A stretch of DNA of 64,000 nucleotides from Branchiostoma belcheri (lineage: Eukaryota; Chordata; Leptocardii; Amphioxiformes; Branchiostomatidae), in NCBI RefSeq assembly GCF_001625305.1, contig NW_017804076.1, positions 1,907,480 to 1,971,479 of the forward strand, written 5' to 3'. Each line of letters starts with the position of its first letter. The stretch's first letter is position 1. Both the position numbers and the translations under genes were made by a program. Of this stretch, positions 35,645 to 48,200 are shown piece by piece. Under the pieces are notes generated by a model. It was not told the DNA's origin and searched no databases. It saw nothing but the letters and a program-made list of their open reading frames with translations.

Positions 35645-36400
35645 TGTGGATGGCGTTCAGCACTAAGGACAGGCATGTTTGCTGTGTTTGGGTGGCGTTC
35701 AGCTCTATGGCCAGTTTTAGTTAGTTGTGTTTTAATGGTTTGCAGAACTATGTATGAGGACAGGCATGGTTGCTTGATGGGCGATGGCCGTAGGGATGTT
35801 TGCTTGTATGAGGATGGCGTTCAGCACTAAGGACAGGCCTAGTTAGCTGTTCACTCATGATTGCCAAGACTATGTATATGGACGGGCATGGTTGCCTGTT
35901 TGGCGATGGCCTTCAGCGTAAGGACAGACATGTCTGACTGTGTATTGATGACGTTCAGGAGTAAGGAAAAGTCTAGCTAGTTACCTGTGTGTTCATGGTT
36001 GGCAGCACTATATATGTAAGGAGACAGGCATGTTTGAATGAATGAATGAATGAATGAATGAATGAAACTTTATTTTCGTGTCGTGCGCATACCACGCCCA
36101 GCCCGTGTGGGCTTATACGACACCGTTTGAGAATAAATAATACATAAACAACAGAGAAACAGAGGTACAGAATCCAAACAACACTGTTTGCCAGTGTGGG
36201 GATGGCGTTCAGCACCAAGGACAGGCATGTTTGTCTGTGCGCGTATGGCGTTCAGCACCAAGGACAGGCATGTTTGCCCGTGTGTACATGGCGTTCAGCA
36301 CCAAGGACAGGCATGTTTGCCAGTGTGAGGATGGCGTTCAGCACTAAGGACAGGCATGTTTGCCAGTGTGAGGATGGCGTTCAGCACTAAGGCCAGGCCT
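35645..36400 (+). repeat. ~43-bp minisatellite, interrupted by a LINE tail
   Basis: The unit reads GATGGCGTTCAGCACTAAGG then ACAGGCATGTTTGCCAGTGT. Five good copies are in 36190-36400, and diverged copies are in 35645-36030. A LINE tail splits the array at 36036-36184. Apparent proteins across it are repeat translations. Confidence 0.75.
36036..36184 (-). mobile_element. LINE 3' tail with (ATTC)n inside a minisatellite
   Basis: On the - strand: AGCCCACACGGGCT hairpin, CACGAAAATAAAG and then TTTCATTC repeated for about 30 nt. It interrupts the 43-bp minisatellite, and TGTTTG flanks both sides as a possible short target duplication. Confidence 0.6.
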
Positions 36401-37304
36401 GCCTGTAGGCGATATCCAATTCTTAGGAAATGTTTACGTTATTAAAACTCGATTTCAGAATGTGAATCATTGATAGAAATACGGCGCCAATCATTTCCGG
36501 AAGAATGCCAACAGAGAAACCAAATTAGGAATGCTTCAATGAACGTTGATTTAATTACATGTCCGAGAATGGAATACCGATACGGCAAATGTTGTGTGAC
36601 AGACCCCGTGTTGTTTCCTATCCCTACCCCGATCTTCCCCCTCTCCCACTCGTAGCCCTAACCCGATCGCGACCTTCCCCCTAGCTATGCATCGCCGGCA
36701 CCTGGCGGCATGTTGAGCTGGACGGGGGAAAACTATCAGAGCCCCGACAGAGCCCCGAAGACAGCCTGCCAGAACCACGATAGACTGGATACAAGGCTAA
36801 GTGTTTCCTGGAATTCAAATTATATTCCAACTCCCTGAAGTATGATTTTAACCTCTCCGACAACAGAGCAATTATTATACACACCCTTTGATTTCCATCA
36901 ATTCCATTTGGAATAATGGAAAGCTGAAGTGTAATATTGGCAAATCTGTAGTCATTTCACGAAATTAGGTCAAATCTGTATCACACAGAATGCATTGGAA
37001 TGAATATCAATACTTTGCAATCTAAGGAAGGATATCGTAACTATTAGTTATATATACCTGCCTTGAATAGTATATACAGTTTGGTACGACATCTGTAGTG
37101 CGTACAAGTCTTCGTTGTACTGTCATAATAAAGACACCAATGATACCATGATATTCTATTTGCCATTACGTTAGGATAACAGATTTAATAACTGTTATAA
37201 TGTATGCCTTATATTCGCAGCTAGCCCCAGTAGCGAGAAATGTGCAGATGGGCAGAAAAAATGACTAATAGTAGTTGGCAGGGAGGTTTTCTACAATAGT
37301 TGGC

Positions 37305-37512
37305 AGACAGCAGAACACCAGCCAACCAATTCGCATTCGAGAGTAAGTCAGCAGTGTTCGGATTGCGTTTGGTGGTCCAAATCTGACTCAAATTTAACTA
37401 AAAATTCGTTTCGGTTCGTACAGGAATGTAGGCGTGTCCTAGTTTTGGTCAGACTGCTCTTGAACATCAACCGAACCTGGAATTCGGGGGGAAGGTCATG
37501 AATGTGTGACAG
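37305..37512 (+). mobile_element. MITE family B, partial copy
   Basis: Right half of the family B element: CCAGCCAACCA, CTGACTCAAATTTAAC and the right end GAATGTGTGACAG. Confidence 0.55.
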
Positions 37513-37797
37513 AGATTGAAGTGGTCAAAGCAGGCAGATTTGAGTTTGACGGTATTCACAAACACACACTATTGGACGGCCGCTGGTGAGGTAATAGAGC
37601 TCCGACCTTCATATGCACACAGACTGGGAGTTCAATCTTCACCGAGGTCAGGAAGAGCAGGAGTTGGGGGAATTGGGGCAAACTAGTTTACGATTATGGT
37701 AGCCTTGTATCAAGGCCAGTGTGCTAAATCCATGCAGAATTACTCTCTATACGCAGAATAAGAAATAAATGAAACGCAAAGATACTGTGGTAGATTA

Positions 37798-38345
37798 TTC
37801 CATGATAAAGTACAGTAGAACGCTTGGTCATTGATGTATGTACAAAGCTCTTTCATGAATTTCATTAGGAATTTCCGATTTAATACTGCTGTGGGGCTAT
37901 AAAATGACCCTAAATATCCTCAGTACACATCCGAACTTTACAATGGCAGACAACAGGACCCTATGTACATATGTAAGCTTTATAAATATTTTCCGTCCTG
38001 CCCTTTAGTATAGAGGAATGCCTTTAAGCATTGAAGCATAAGATATGTTTTCTGGTTATTATTTGCCCCCAAACAATTCTTAAACAATGACTATAGATGC
38101 CTAAGGCGTCTTCTCTACTTACTTTCTTGCTTACATCTTCCCCACTAAGCTTTATTTTTCCGTCAGTCAATAGAATCACTGCATGATAAAGTGAGGTATA
38201 ACGCTAGTGCTTAACCATTGATGTATGTACAAAGCTCTTTCATGAATTTCATTAGGAAATTCCCATCAAATACTGCTATGGGACGATAAAATCTCCCATG
38301 TACACATCTGAACTTTTCAAACGGCATGCAATGGGACACCTTCAC
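37798..38345 (+). repeat. Direct duplication, ~165-bp units about 383 bp apart
   Basis: TTGATGTATGTACAAAGCTC and TTTCATGAATTTCATTAGGA occur at 37832 and again at 38217, with matching flanks (CATGATAAAGT, TACACATC.GAACTTT). No gene was recognised. Confidence 0.65.
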
Positions 38346-38636
38346 TATATAATAAGGGCATCCAGTGTTAATGAACTGCTTTTGAAAAAGTCGGTTTTTA
38401 ACGGCCGGAATATGATAACCTTGGAATTGTCGTTAATAGGTCGATATCTGGAAGGTCAATTCAGCACCAAGGGGAAAACTTTATTTCTTTTCCAATAGTG
38501 CATGGACAGAAGCGCGTGAATGGCTTCAAATGTGGTTTTACTGTATCTATAAAACTATATATAACGTTATGTATATGTGGTTAATGCACTATGGTAGAGC
38601 TAGTGTTTCTGTGTCATCAAATAACACTGAAACTGA

Positions 38637-39002
38637 AGCCACATAGCCGAGTATGGCCTACCGTACACTGCCAAACCATGGTTAGGAGTAGGTCGGGGAC
38701 AGACAAGGTCGATTGTGGTTGACAAGTGTTTAGCGAGGTCGGCTACTGTTCGCCAGGTGACGTAGAATTAATGTTTCAAATGCTTAAAACAATCGGGAGT
38801 GGAAGGGAGGTTAGGAACTGATTGGGAACTGGTTGGCTGGTGGTTGGGAGTCTGTCAGCAGTGGTTGGGCTGGCAGTACAATTTGACTCAAATTCAACTC
38901 AAATTTGATTCGATTCGTATTGAAAGGTAGACGTGGAATAAGAAAAAGACTTGCTTGGTTGGTGATCGGGTGAAGTTTCTGAATCATCTGCGACAGGGTC
39001 TT
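38637..39002 (+). mobile_element. MITE family B, near full-length copy
   Basis: Contains CCATGGTTAGGAGTAGGTCG, GGTTGGCTGGTGGTTGG and TTGACTCAAATTCAACTC in the same order as the copy at 28470. The terminal repeats are degraded. Confidence 0.55.
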
Positions 39003-39474
39003 CACAAGAGGTCTTAGGAAAATCCACCCTGTACAGCGCAGCGTTAGTTGAGATTATCCCGGAAAGCTTTAGAACAAGATTTATCGATTGGCTGTCCTAG
39101 TTTCCAGGAATTTTGCCACCATCAGATTTCTGGACTCATTTAATTAGATGATCTCATCGGTATTGCCTAATTAGTTTTGAGTGCCCGGAAAGGAAAGTGA
39201 CCTGAAATTTCACACTTCTTGATTGTTTATAAAGTAAAAAGATCCAAATCTCTTCTCTTAAACGAGGATTGGTCAGAAGTATCACTTAAGTCTATAAAGT
39301 GTAGCTCATGGAATGTATTCTATATTTAAGCACACGTAAAATGTGCATAGAGGTATACGCAAGTACAGAAAGGGACATTTACTCATGGTTTAAGGGTTGC
39401 TTAAGTTATGGGTTTTGTGCGATAGAAGTAAAAATCCTTCTGCCCGTCTGCCTCTTTAAGACACATGGCTTCTC

Positions 39475-39870
39475 CTTGACACTTCTTAAAGACATCCAAT
39501 GCAATTTGAGGGCGGTAAAACTGGATTTTCAAAGTCTATTTTCTGGTCATTCTTTTAATGTAGTAAGTTGAATTAATCCTATCGATATTCCATAGCATAC
39601 TGATATCTGTGGGGTGAAAATGTGATGTCACTGGTGGAAAACAGTTGCTTGCTTTGTGTCATAGTCTGTTTCTTGCTATTAATGGGTGGTACACACAAAA
39701 AGGGACGCCTCTCGTACTTTTATTTCTGGCTATTTCAAACGCTTCTGATGACCTGATAACGCGTTAACGAAAATGTAATAAGAAATATTAGTAAATGTCA
39801 ATGTCAGACAGATTTTATCATAATATATAGTTATTGTTTTTCATTGGGTGCCTTTCAGGCAGTATTTTTC
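39475..39870 (+). repeat. Dispersed ~390-bp repeat family E, copy 1
   Basis: Shares CAAAGTCTATTTTCTGGTCA, TAATGTAGTAAGTTGAAT, GGCTATTTCAAACGCTTC and ATTGGGTGCCTTT in order with copies at 40895 and (inverted) 56195. No coding content was recognised. Confidence 0.6.
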
Positions 39871-40131
39871 TCCTCAAATATCTTTTACGATAGACATTTT
39901 CGGCCTCCCGCCCCTCATCCCAGACACACACACACACACCCCTTCTCTCCTGATGACCTTTATCGGTAGAATCTGGTCACCCCACGTCAGCCTGTCCAAT
40001 ATCCCGCCACAACCAGAAACCAATTCATCAATACGGGACAACAGAATCACCGGCGTGAATCCGGGGCGGGGGATTTGTTTGGCCAAGACAAGGGAATAAC
40101 GTGCTTCACGTCGTTCTGTGATCTATATTGA

Positions 40132-40405
40132 TCTTGACATTCACCACTCAAAATCTAATCTTTAAGCACCTAAAAAATGCGTAAATGTTCTTTTCCTTCG
40201 CACGTGTGTACCTTTAAGCGTACTTTAAGTATGCTTAAGTGTAAGATGTCTTGCAGTGCGTCTGTAGATTTGTTTGACATTCACCATACAAAATTCATTC
40301 TTAGAAAATGTTCTTTTTCGCCATTTTCTATATGCCTTTAAACATACTTTAAGTGTGCTCAAAGGTAGGATTTCTTGTAGTGCTTCTGTACATATAACGG
40401 TTTGT
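40132..40405 (+). repeat. Two tandem ~140-bp repeats (family F)
   Basis: GACATTCACCACTCAAAATC... at 40135 and GACATTCACCATACAAAATT at about 40277 each lead to ACCTTTAAGC-like and TACTTTAAGTATGCTTAAG-like palindromic motifs. A diverged third copy is near 55640-55740. Confidence 0.55.
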
Positions 40406-40894
40406 CATTGATACAAATCGCAAGCCTGTGCGTGGCAGCTTTCCATAATACACTTTAAAATGAATCTAAACCAAAAATAATGTTCCGATTATTCGTCCTT
40501 TAATTGTACGGTCCCACAGATCAACTAGTTTCTAATTAATTCCAAGTCCTTTTTTAGGGTTAGACCATATGATTAGCTGAAACTAATGTTGATTATGGCT
40601 ATTTAAGGAAAGACATATTAAAAAAACAGTCATTACCTATCATCGCTTTCTTATTGTTTCAGACGAATCTTTCACTGTCCCTGTGTTGTTTCAAAAATGA
40701 ATATTAACGATCATCATGTATCATGTTCCTATCATCACTTTATTACGTGCTTTAATAATTGATCAGCCAGACGGTATAATAACACCTTTGAGCCTTGTTG
40801 AATCCATCAGTTCCCTGGTTGCGTTTTTCTCTGGTCGTACAGTGTGTACGATGTAGTGTTCATGGTCGCAACTAAATCATTTTCTGTATTTTCA

Positions 40895-41260
40895 TTTAAA
40901 GGCATTCAATGTAATTTTAGAAAAGTAGATATTCAAAATCAATTTTCTGGCCATTCTTATAATGTAGTAGGTTCAATCTTATCCAAAGCATATTGTGAGG
41001 CAAAAATGCGATGCCACTGACCGGAAAAGGCTGCTTTTTCGTATTGTAGCCTAGCTATTTATGGGCGGTACCCCAAAATAAAGAGATACCCTTGTTTTGG
41101 GGGCTATTTCAAACGCTTCAAGAATACATTTATATTTGATGTATATAGAATGTACTTGTGAGTGGTAGTGAAGGTCAATGTTTCACAGATTTTGTCATCC
41201 AGAATATTTTTTTTTTGTTTCTCCGACATTGCATTGGATGCCTTTACGTTTGTAGAAAAT
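40895..41260 (+). repeat. Dispersed repeat family E, copy 2
   Basis: The same block order as copy 1: TTTTCTGGCCATTCTTATAA, TGTAGTAGGTTCAATC, GGCTATTTCAAACGCTTC and ATTGGATGCCTTT. Confidence 0.6.
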
Positions 41261-42049
41261 AAGCCTTACTTGGGCTCTTTTGCAGCTATGACTGAAAGAA
41301 ATGCACTGCGTGACTGAATAAAAAAACACGCTGGTTGTGTATCAGCGCTGAGTAAACTTGACGTGTCCTTTTGATTCTTCCGTGACCATCAAATCAGGCG
41401 TAACTTCACGTCAATTATTCCTCCGTACCGGCAAATTGGCGGCTCTCACCCTTCCCGTCCCCGCCGGCACTTCCCTGACACTGCCGGTACCCGGGCGTAC
41501 CAGCGCCGGCCGTGATATTTCATTAGGCAACAACAAGTCATTTTTATGGATGACATCAACGCGCATTGATTTTCGTCTGATTTTAGAAAAAAAACAAGAA
41601 AGTTTGTTGCCCTATGACAGTGGCTAACATGCCGAAAATAGGCAGAGATGTCTGTTGACATGCCGGAACGTTGATGACAGATAAATATGAAGAGAGGAGA
41701 CAAGACAAGGCTCTGATTTATTGTTTTGCCTTACCCTTTGATGCAGTGGTGTATTTCATTCCTTTTATATTATATGTGATGGTGGTTATGCATATCTGAT
41801 ACTAGTATTCCCACGGAATATCGAATCAAAACCATTTTGTGCAATGATTGAAAATGTTTATTTTTCAGTGACAAATGGATGTTGTAATAGTTGGCAGTAA
41901 ACTTAGCATAATATAGGTATCATTTCTTGTTTATCAAGGTTTATGACGTCAAAATTGGAAATGTTAGGAATCTTCTTTTTGTGTGTGTGGCCTGCCTTGC
42001 TTTTTCCAGCCCTATCGCATTAGATTTGGAGTCTGCGGATGATGTCATC

Positions 42050-42236
42050 TATAAAATTGACGTGCTGTGGCCTTACGCACAAAACATGTGACCTGAATCC
42101 ATCCATGTTCTATCGCTCGTGTACTCTTCACTCTCACACACACAGGGTAGGACAGCGTACTACCGCCCGGTGCTTCCGAGATCCCTCCTAGATACTCACG
42201 TACAAGAAGGGCTGGATATATCTTGATGTCTTGAAG
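42050..42236 (+). promoter_or_regulatory. Putative TATA box and uORF-rich leader of the MSP-domain gene
   Basis: TATAAAA occurs at 42050-42056, about 180 nt before the start codon. The presumed leader holds three upstream ATGs, each terminating before the main start: 42086-42091 is a minimal ATG-TGA, 42105-42191 encodes 28 residues, and 42226-42234 encodes two residues and stops 2 nt before ATG 42237. The main ATG has an A at -3. The transcription start itself is inferred from the TATA position only. Confidence 0.4.
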
Positions 42237-45200
42237 ATGAAGGAGCACAATAAGGAGCAGAAGACGGTTTCCTTGGATCGTAGCGTGCTGAATTTCTTCG
42301 CTCCGTACGACCGAAGACAAACCCAGGTATGCAAGCACGTTTTATGTATCTGAGTGTGTTTTTGTACTAGGGAGTGGCTTTGCCGTGGGTCGATATGTGT
42401 TACAATGTATGTTTTATACTAGATGCTATAGATCAAATTGTGGAGAAAAATTGTGCAAATTATGAAAATGTAGCCAAAAACGTAGGCTGTTCCAGTATTG
42501 ATATCTTCAATGCTATATAGGTGTGGCATGTTGAAATAGATAGTGTAAGATTAGCGCTGTATCATTGGGAAAGTTAATATATTCTACACATGTCTCTGCG
42601 ATGTAAAGCATGATCTTCCTTGATTTACGAAGATGGATTCATATGGGACGGTTGAAAATATGATAATCCGTCTAACGTAGATTTATCTCAATTTCGTATG
42701 CTAGTTAGGTTACTGGCGCCAGGGAATTTTTTTATGAAATTGACAATTAGAACGACTGGAACATTAGAACATACTGATTAGTAGATATTTTGTTGTCTCC
42801 AAGCAAAAATATTCAAAATTCAATCAGCTTTTTTTTTAATTTTGTTAACATCCAAGTAATAGTTATTCTTCTTTAACAGAACATGTTCAAAAACGTATTT
42901 CAGAGGTTTTAAATCTAGATCTTGTGATATTCCCATGGATACAAATATTTTTTTATGAATTGAACAATTAACCATTTTTTACTAACAATGATATCGATAA
43001 AGGCACTTTGATGGGTTTCATGGGTTGTACAATATTGAAAGATTTGGAAATTCTTACTTACGACTCTATTTGTATTTGTAAAAAAAAAATACAAAATGAA
43101 ATAAACAAAAAGAGTGTGCTGGAGGAAGACAGAGACCCAATTTGGCCGATCCGTGGCCTTCCCCACAACTAAATGAAAACCAAGCACGTAACTAACAAAA
43201 ACGATAAATAGAAATAACAATACGTAGCTGATCGTCTGAATTAATAATAGAATGAATAATAAAATAATAACAAATGATAGCAATGAAGTAAATTACAATA
43301 ACAAATAATAACAATCCAAATAAAAAATTGCTTCACAGAAGAACTGAACAACTCTTCCAACGCCTTAGCCTTCCAATATTGGGAATGTGTGTCTGGGAGG
43401 GCGTGGACAGACAAACCGGGTCGTAAATTCCCAATCCCCGTTAGAAATAAGGTCAGGGGATGATAAAGCAGAATTAGCCGAGCGCCGTGAGATCGCGGCG
43501 TGCATTACCGTCACTTACGGCGGCTTCCACTCCAATAACGGCCGGCTGGAACCACGCGTCACTCCCGGCACAGTATTGGAACCCTGATTAGGCTGACACA
43601 ACACCGGAACAACGGAGATTCACATCGGCAATGAAGAAACTTATAGGATTAACTTTGGAGATGATTGCATGCACCATCGTTTAACACATATGTATAGCTC
43701 TAGCCATTGTTGTGATGCCATTATAGGTGCCTTCCTAGTTAGTTTTCAAAGACTTCTATCCCCACGTAACGCACCCACATTGAGCAAATCTGTCTCCAAC
43801 AGAATGCATGGAAGGTGCTTCAAACTAGAAAGGCAAGATTTGCAAAGCAAATGCACAATGTTAACCTGCATATGTTCTTACTTACTTACTTGTTACTTGA
43901 TAAGGTCTCCTCTTATGATGAGTGGCCTGCGTCAGGATTCCTTCGTCTCTTGCGTACCATGTTGTGCCATTCCGGGCGATTCTGGGCCATCTCTTCCACC
44001 TCACGTAACTCCAGCTTGTTGTTCCCTTTGATCTTCTTCAGGTCCTCTAGTACACTGTTAAGCCAGGTTTTTCTGGGTCTTCCCCTGGATCTTTTCCCAT
44101 GATTTGGTGTCCAGTCCAAGAGAAATCTGGGAAGTCGTTCTTTGGGCATCCTCAAAACATGACCCAACCATCTAAGTCTGCTGGCCGATACAACTGCCTC
44201 AATACTAGTGGTCTCTGTCTGTTGTAGTACACTCAAGTTAGTGATGCGGTGATACCACCTGATACGGAGGATCCTTCGGAGACAGCGCTGGTGAAATGCT
44301 TCTAGCCTGTTGATTTGTGCCTTGGTGATGACCCATACTTCACACCCGTAAGTTAGGATCGTGATGACTGCTGCTTCGTATATCCTAATCTTGGTTGACA
44401 GAAGAATATTACTATTGTACCAGATCCTACCCAGTTGACAGAATGCACCGGAGGCTCTCTGGCATATGTTCTAGTTTACCAAAATACTGCCCTGTTACGT
44501 TTATTGTCACTTAAACATATTCATATATAATATATAGTGAGCAAACTCTCTAACTCTCGCTTCTCGCTTCAATATGTAACCCAACACCACAGTACCAGTT
44601 ACCATGGTGACAGACGTCTGGCCCAGGTCATTGACTTCATTTGTTTGTTAGGAGAAGAGGCAGAATACGAGGAGGAAGAAACTGTCAATAATATAAAAAT
44701 AATGTTTTCCTCCTGCGAAGGTAAACATAATAAAACTGCAATGTTTTGTGAGGACGATCTCTCTACTATTGACACAGAATCATATGAAGTAAACACACAT
44801 TGAATGTAATGTATTCTCCTTGGAAAGAAAGTTAAGCAATCTGTCACAGCCGTAATCTTGTCTTGTCAGCCTCAGAGGTGAATCCTTCAGACGGGATCTG
44901 ACTTAAGCCGCGCCGTGTGATCAATTTGGCAAGCTCGGCGTTTTTATAGCCCTGTGGACGGATTAGCTTAATGCCCACATTACCATGGGTATTACTTACA
45001 ACTTCAAGTCACGATATATCATTGTAGGGTCTATATTGCTTTGTTTGGGTCATAAAATATGAAATACAGCATGGACGTGAATTTCAAAGCTGTTATTTTT
45101 CATCGTTTTGAATCTAGAATTATTTTGCTGATGAATATGACTGTTTTAATAACCATAGTTAATTGTAGTATTGCTGATTTTCATTTTTCATTCAAACTCT

Positions 45201-48200
45201 GTTATGTTATGTAGTTGGTACAATTTGATTGCAATTATCTTATCATCATCATTATCATTTCTAATTGAAAAAGATCGTTGAGTGTTTGCTACCATCACAC
45301 ACTTATGTGCCGGACGCTACATAAAATGTAACACTATGTTGATGAAAATTTGACATCAAGGTAAATGATACTCATAGACACTTCATGATCAACAAACTCT
45401 ACTACTAGATAATATATGGGTAGCGATTTTATTTTGTCTATGAGTGCGTAAAGCGTAGCGCAAACTAACTTGTAATAGTATAGCGCAGAAGTACTTGTTT
45501 TCGTCAATGACACTACAGTAGGGCCTACCAGGGATTCAATTCATTCGAACCCGAAACCTTCAGATTCTGAGTCAACAACCCTAACCACAAGGCCACCTTG
45601 CCTCTAAAGTTGTATTTATCGTTCCTATTCTGACGCCAGTGTACGTAAAGCAAAGCTTGGAAAATATCCATTGTTTGACTCCAATCTTAAAGCAGTCTTT
45701 ATCTTGCAGCAACAGCTTATGTAATGCTTTCTGACATCACAAGAAATTGGACAAAATTGCAACTTAATGGAAACCAGCAGTACTTGAGTACTACCTGGGC
45801 CGAGCTAAACTGTACGTAATGTGGAACTAATTGAGATAGTTGCAGCTCCCTGGTAGGTTTCGTAACGCTTTAATGGCTGCCATGTCCAATTTGAAGAGCA
45901 GCGTTTCAACTAAAACTGTTAGCGTGCCAGTCTTACTGTATATCATGTAATCTTTGCAGCGCAACATTTCTTCCTTCTCGTAATTCGTTGCACATTTGAA
46001 ACGGTCGATGCCACATCGTTGAATACTAGATACCATACCCGAGCGTATCAAAACTTTTTGAGAGGCAAAAAAAAAATTTTTAAACGTGTAAAAAAAAAGC
46101 AACATTTCAATGGTAAGACAGTAACGTGGAATTGGTAATGGTATTAGTGAAAAAAAAAGAAATAAGCTCAAGCTCGGATTCGAACCCGGGTCAAGCAAGC
46201 CAAATCCTAAAATCCTAATCCTCTACGTCACGGTGAAGAATTGGAACGTTCTAATGCACTTAAAGTTTGCCGTTCTGTGATATGGCATTGATTGACGGTT
46301 TCAAATTGCAACGGTCGTATACGAGACGGAAATTAGAGACGGCGCCAAATTGAATAGGGTCGAACAACAAACAAAGACAACGCCATAGTTACAGGCGAGT
46401 GTGACAGAAAACAGACGCAAGCGATCAATAAATTTCTAGACTCCTCCTGAATCTTTGTGTCTCGAATTTTACTGCCCAATGTCAAGAAGCCAAGCCGTAC
46501 ATTCAACAGAACTGGAAATGCCTACGTCATCGAAAACGATGTTGACGTCACAGAAATTGATGACTCCCTTGGGAACGAGATCGAGTAAGCCAGAGAGTCA
46601 AAAAGTGCAGAAATCTGGCTGAGAAGACAGATGGTGGGATTTTATCGTCCCACGCTCTCCTTTCAGCACAGATGACGTATCACTCCCCAGGCGATGGCCC
46701 TGTACTTTTTCATTGTACTTTTGTGCAGTTATTGGCGATTTGTCATCGGTATATTTGAAGAATTCGCGTAACAGGTTAATCCAATGTACAATAGAGGCCA
46801 GAGGAATGCCCTCACCTTAAGCTCCTGTCACACATTCAAAAACCTACCCCCGAACACCAGCCGAACAAGTTCGGGAGCAGTCTGGTCAGATTTAGATCAC
46901 ATCTACCATTCTACTCTTATCGAAGAGAACTTGAGTTAAATTTGACTCAAATTTCACGGACAATCACGTCCCGACCAACTTTCGAACACCAGCCAACCAC
47001 TAGCCAACCATGACCGAACATTGAGTCAACACCCGTTTTTAACATTTTGAAACAGTCGGCTGGCGCAGCCGAACAGTAGCCGACCTGGCTCGACACCAGC
47101 CAACCACAGCCGACCTTGTTCCCGACCTACTCCCAACCATGGTTGGGGGAAGTTCGGCAGTGTTCGGGGGACCATAGTCTGCTATGTGTGACAGGGGCTT
47201 CACGCCAGGGTGACATAGAAACGAGTAGGCGTTTGAATCACACCCAGTGAAGTTGACATTCAGCAGATACATGGTTTTACGAGGCCCAGTGGAAACCTTT
47301 CAACACCCTATGGAGAGATTGGTTTTAAGATGTCAAAAAGGATATGGTTGACCACATAACAATTTAGTGATTTTCAGATTCCGTACATGGTCCAAATTCA
47401 CACATAGATTTGCCTCCAAAGACATAAAACAGGAGCACATAGCAACAATGGAGGATAGCTGTCAACTGATATAACTTTTTCCATTTGTCTGTGTCATCCT
47501 TGTGAAGTATGAGGCATAGATGGTCCATTGCTCCCTGTCGTATGAAGGTGTTTTTAACACCCCTTGCTTCTGTAGTGAAAGAAAATCGAAGTCCCATTTA
47601 CTCCAACAGTGTCCAAATTGTGCGCGAATTCTGGTGCTGTCTCGCAAATAGATATCAACCCAAGCACGGGTAAGGTGGCTTGGCCAACATTGTTGTAAGG
47701 ATGCCAAGAACACGCCTCCCTCGGCTGGCACTGATCTGGATTTTTAAAAGTGGCAAATGTGCAGATCTTGGCACAATGGCAATACCCAATCCGTTTGTGT
47801 CCTCATCAATGTTTGGACACAAGTATGTACGATTAGCCGAAGGGCCCCGTGGGTGTCACTGAACTAGATATCACGAAGGAAAAGATGAGAGGTTGTCAAC
47901 AAATGACATGAGATTAGTCATGAAAGATGGGTTTTCACTTGGGAGGGAACGAAAAGACAAGTAGTGGGGTGGCAAGTCTTAGAGTAATTTTCAAACAGAT
48001 CCTACGGTGGCAAGACACTCCTCTGGCCAATGGATACTGTCTTGCCACCGTAGAATCTGCTTGGAGATCAGGCAAGAGAGGGGGCAGTGGTGGCTCGCAT
48101 CGTCGAAACATGACTATGAGATATCACCCCCTTCCTACGCTATCCCACCTGACTTTGATCGATGACACCATGTATGTAATGATTTTACTCTGCAGATGTA

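Larger units (their letters stand above)
34332..42049. other. Divergent intergenic region between the photolyase and MSP-domain genes
   Basis: About 7.7 kb. It contains the listed minisatellite, family B, E and F repeats and duplications. The rest shows no exon I can support. A G+C-rich block at about 41420-41520 (GCCGGTACCCGGGCG-like) may be regulatory, as may 43480-43570 just inside the next gene. Confidence 0.45.

Noticed and set aside
36190-36400. Regularly spaced repeats reminiscent of a CRISPR array
   Set aside because: The units are contiguous minisatellite copies without unique spacers, and the window is eukaryotic.
42045-42338. 97-codon - strand frame over the MSP gene first exon
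   Set aside because: It is antisense to a better-supported coding exon and has no recognised family.
45526-46245. Possible tRNA genes (A and B boxes on the - strand)
   Set aside because: No complete cloverleaf or acceptor stem; they look like SINE heads and occur amid other repeats.
47364-47862. Overlapping 60-90 codon frames on both strands
   Set aside because: No recognisable family, codon pattern or splice context; treated as chance frames in an intron.
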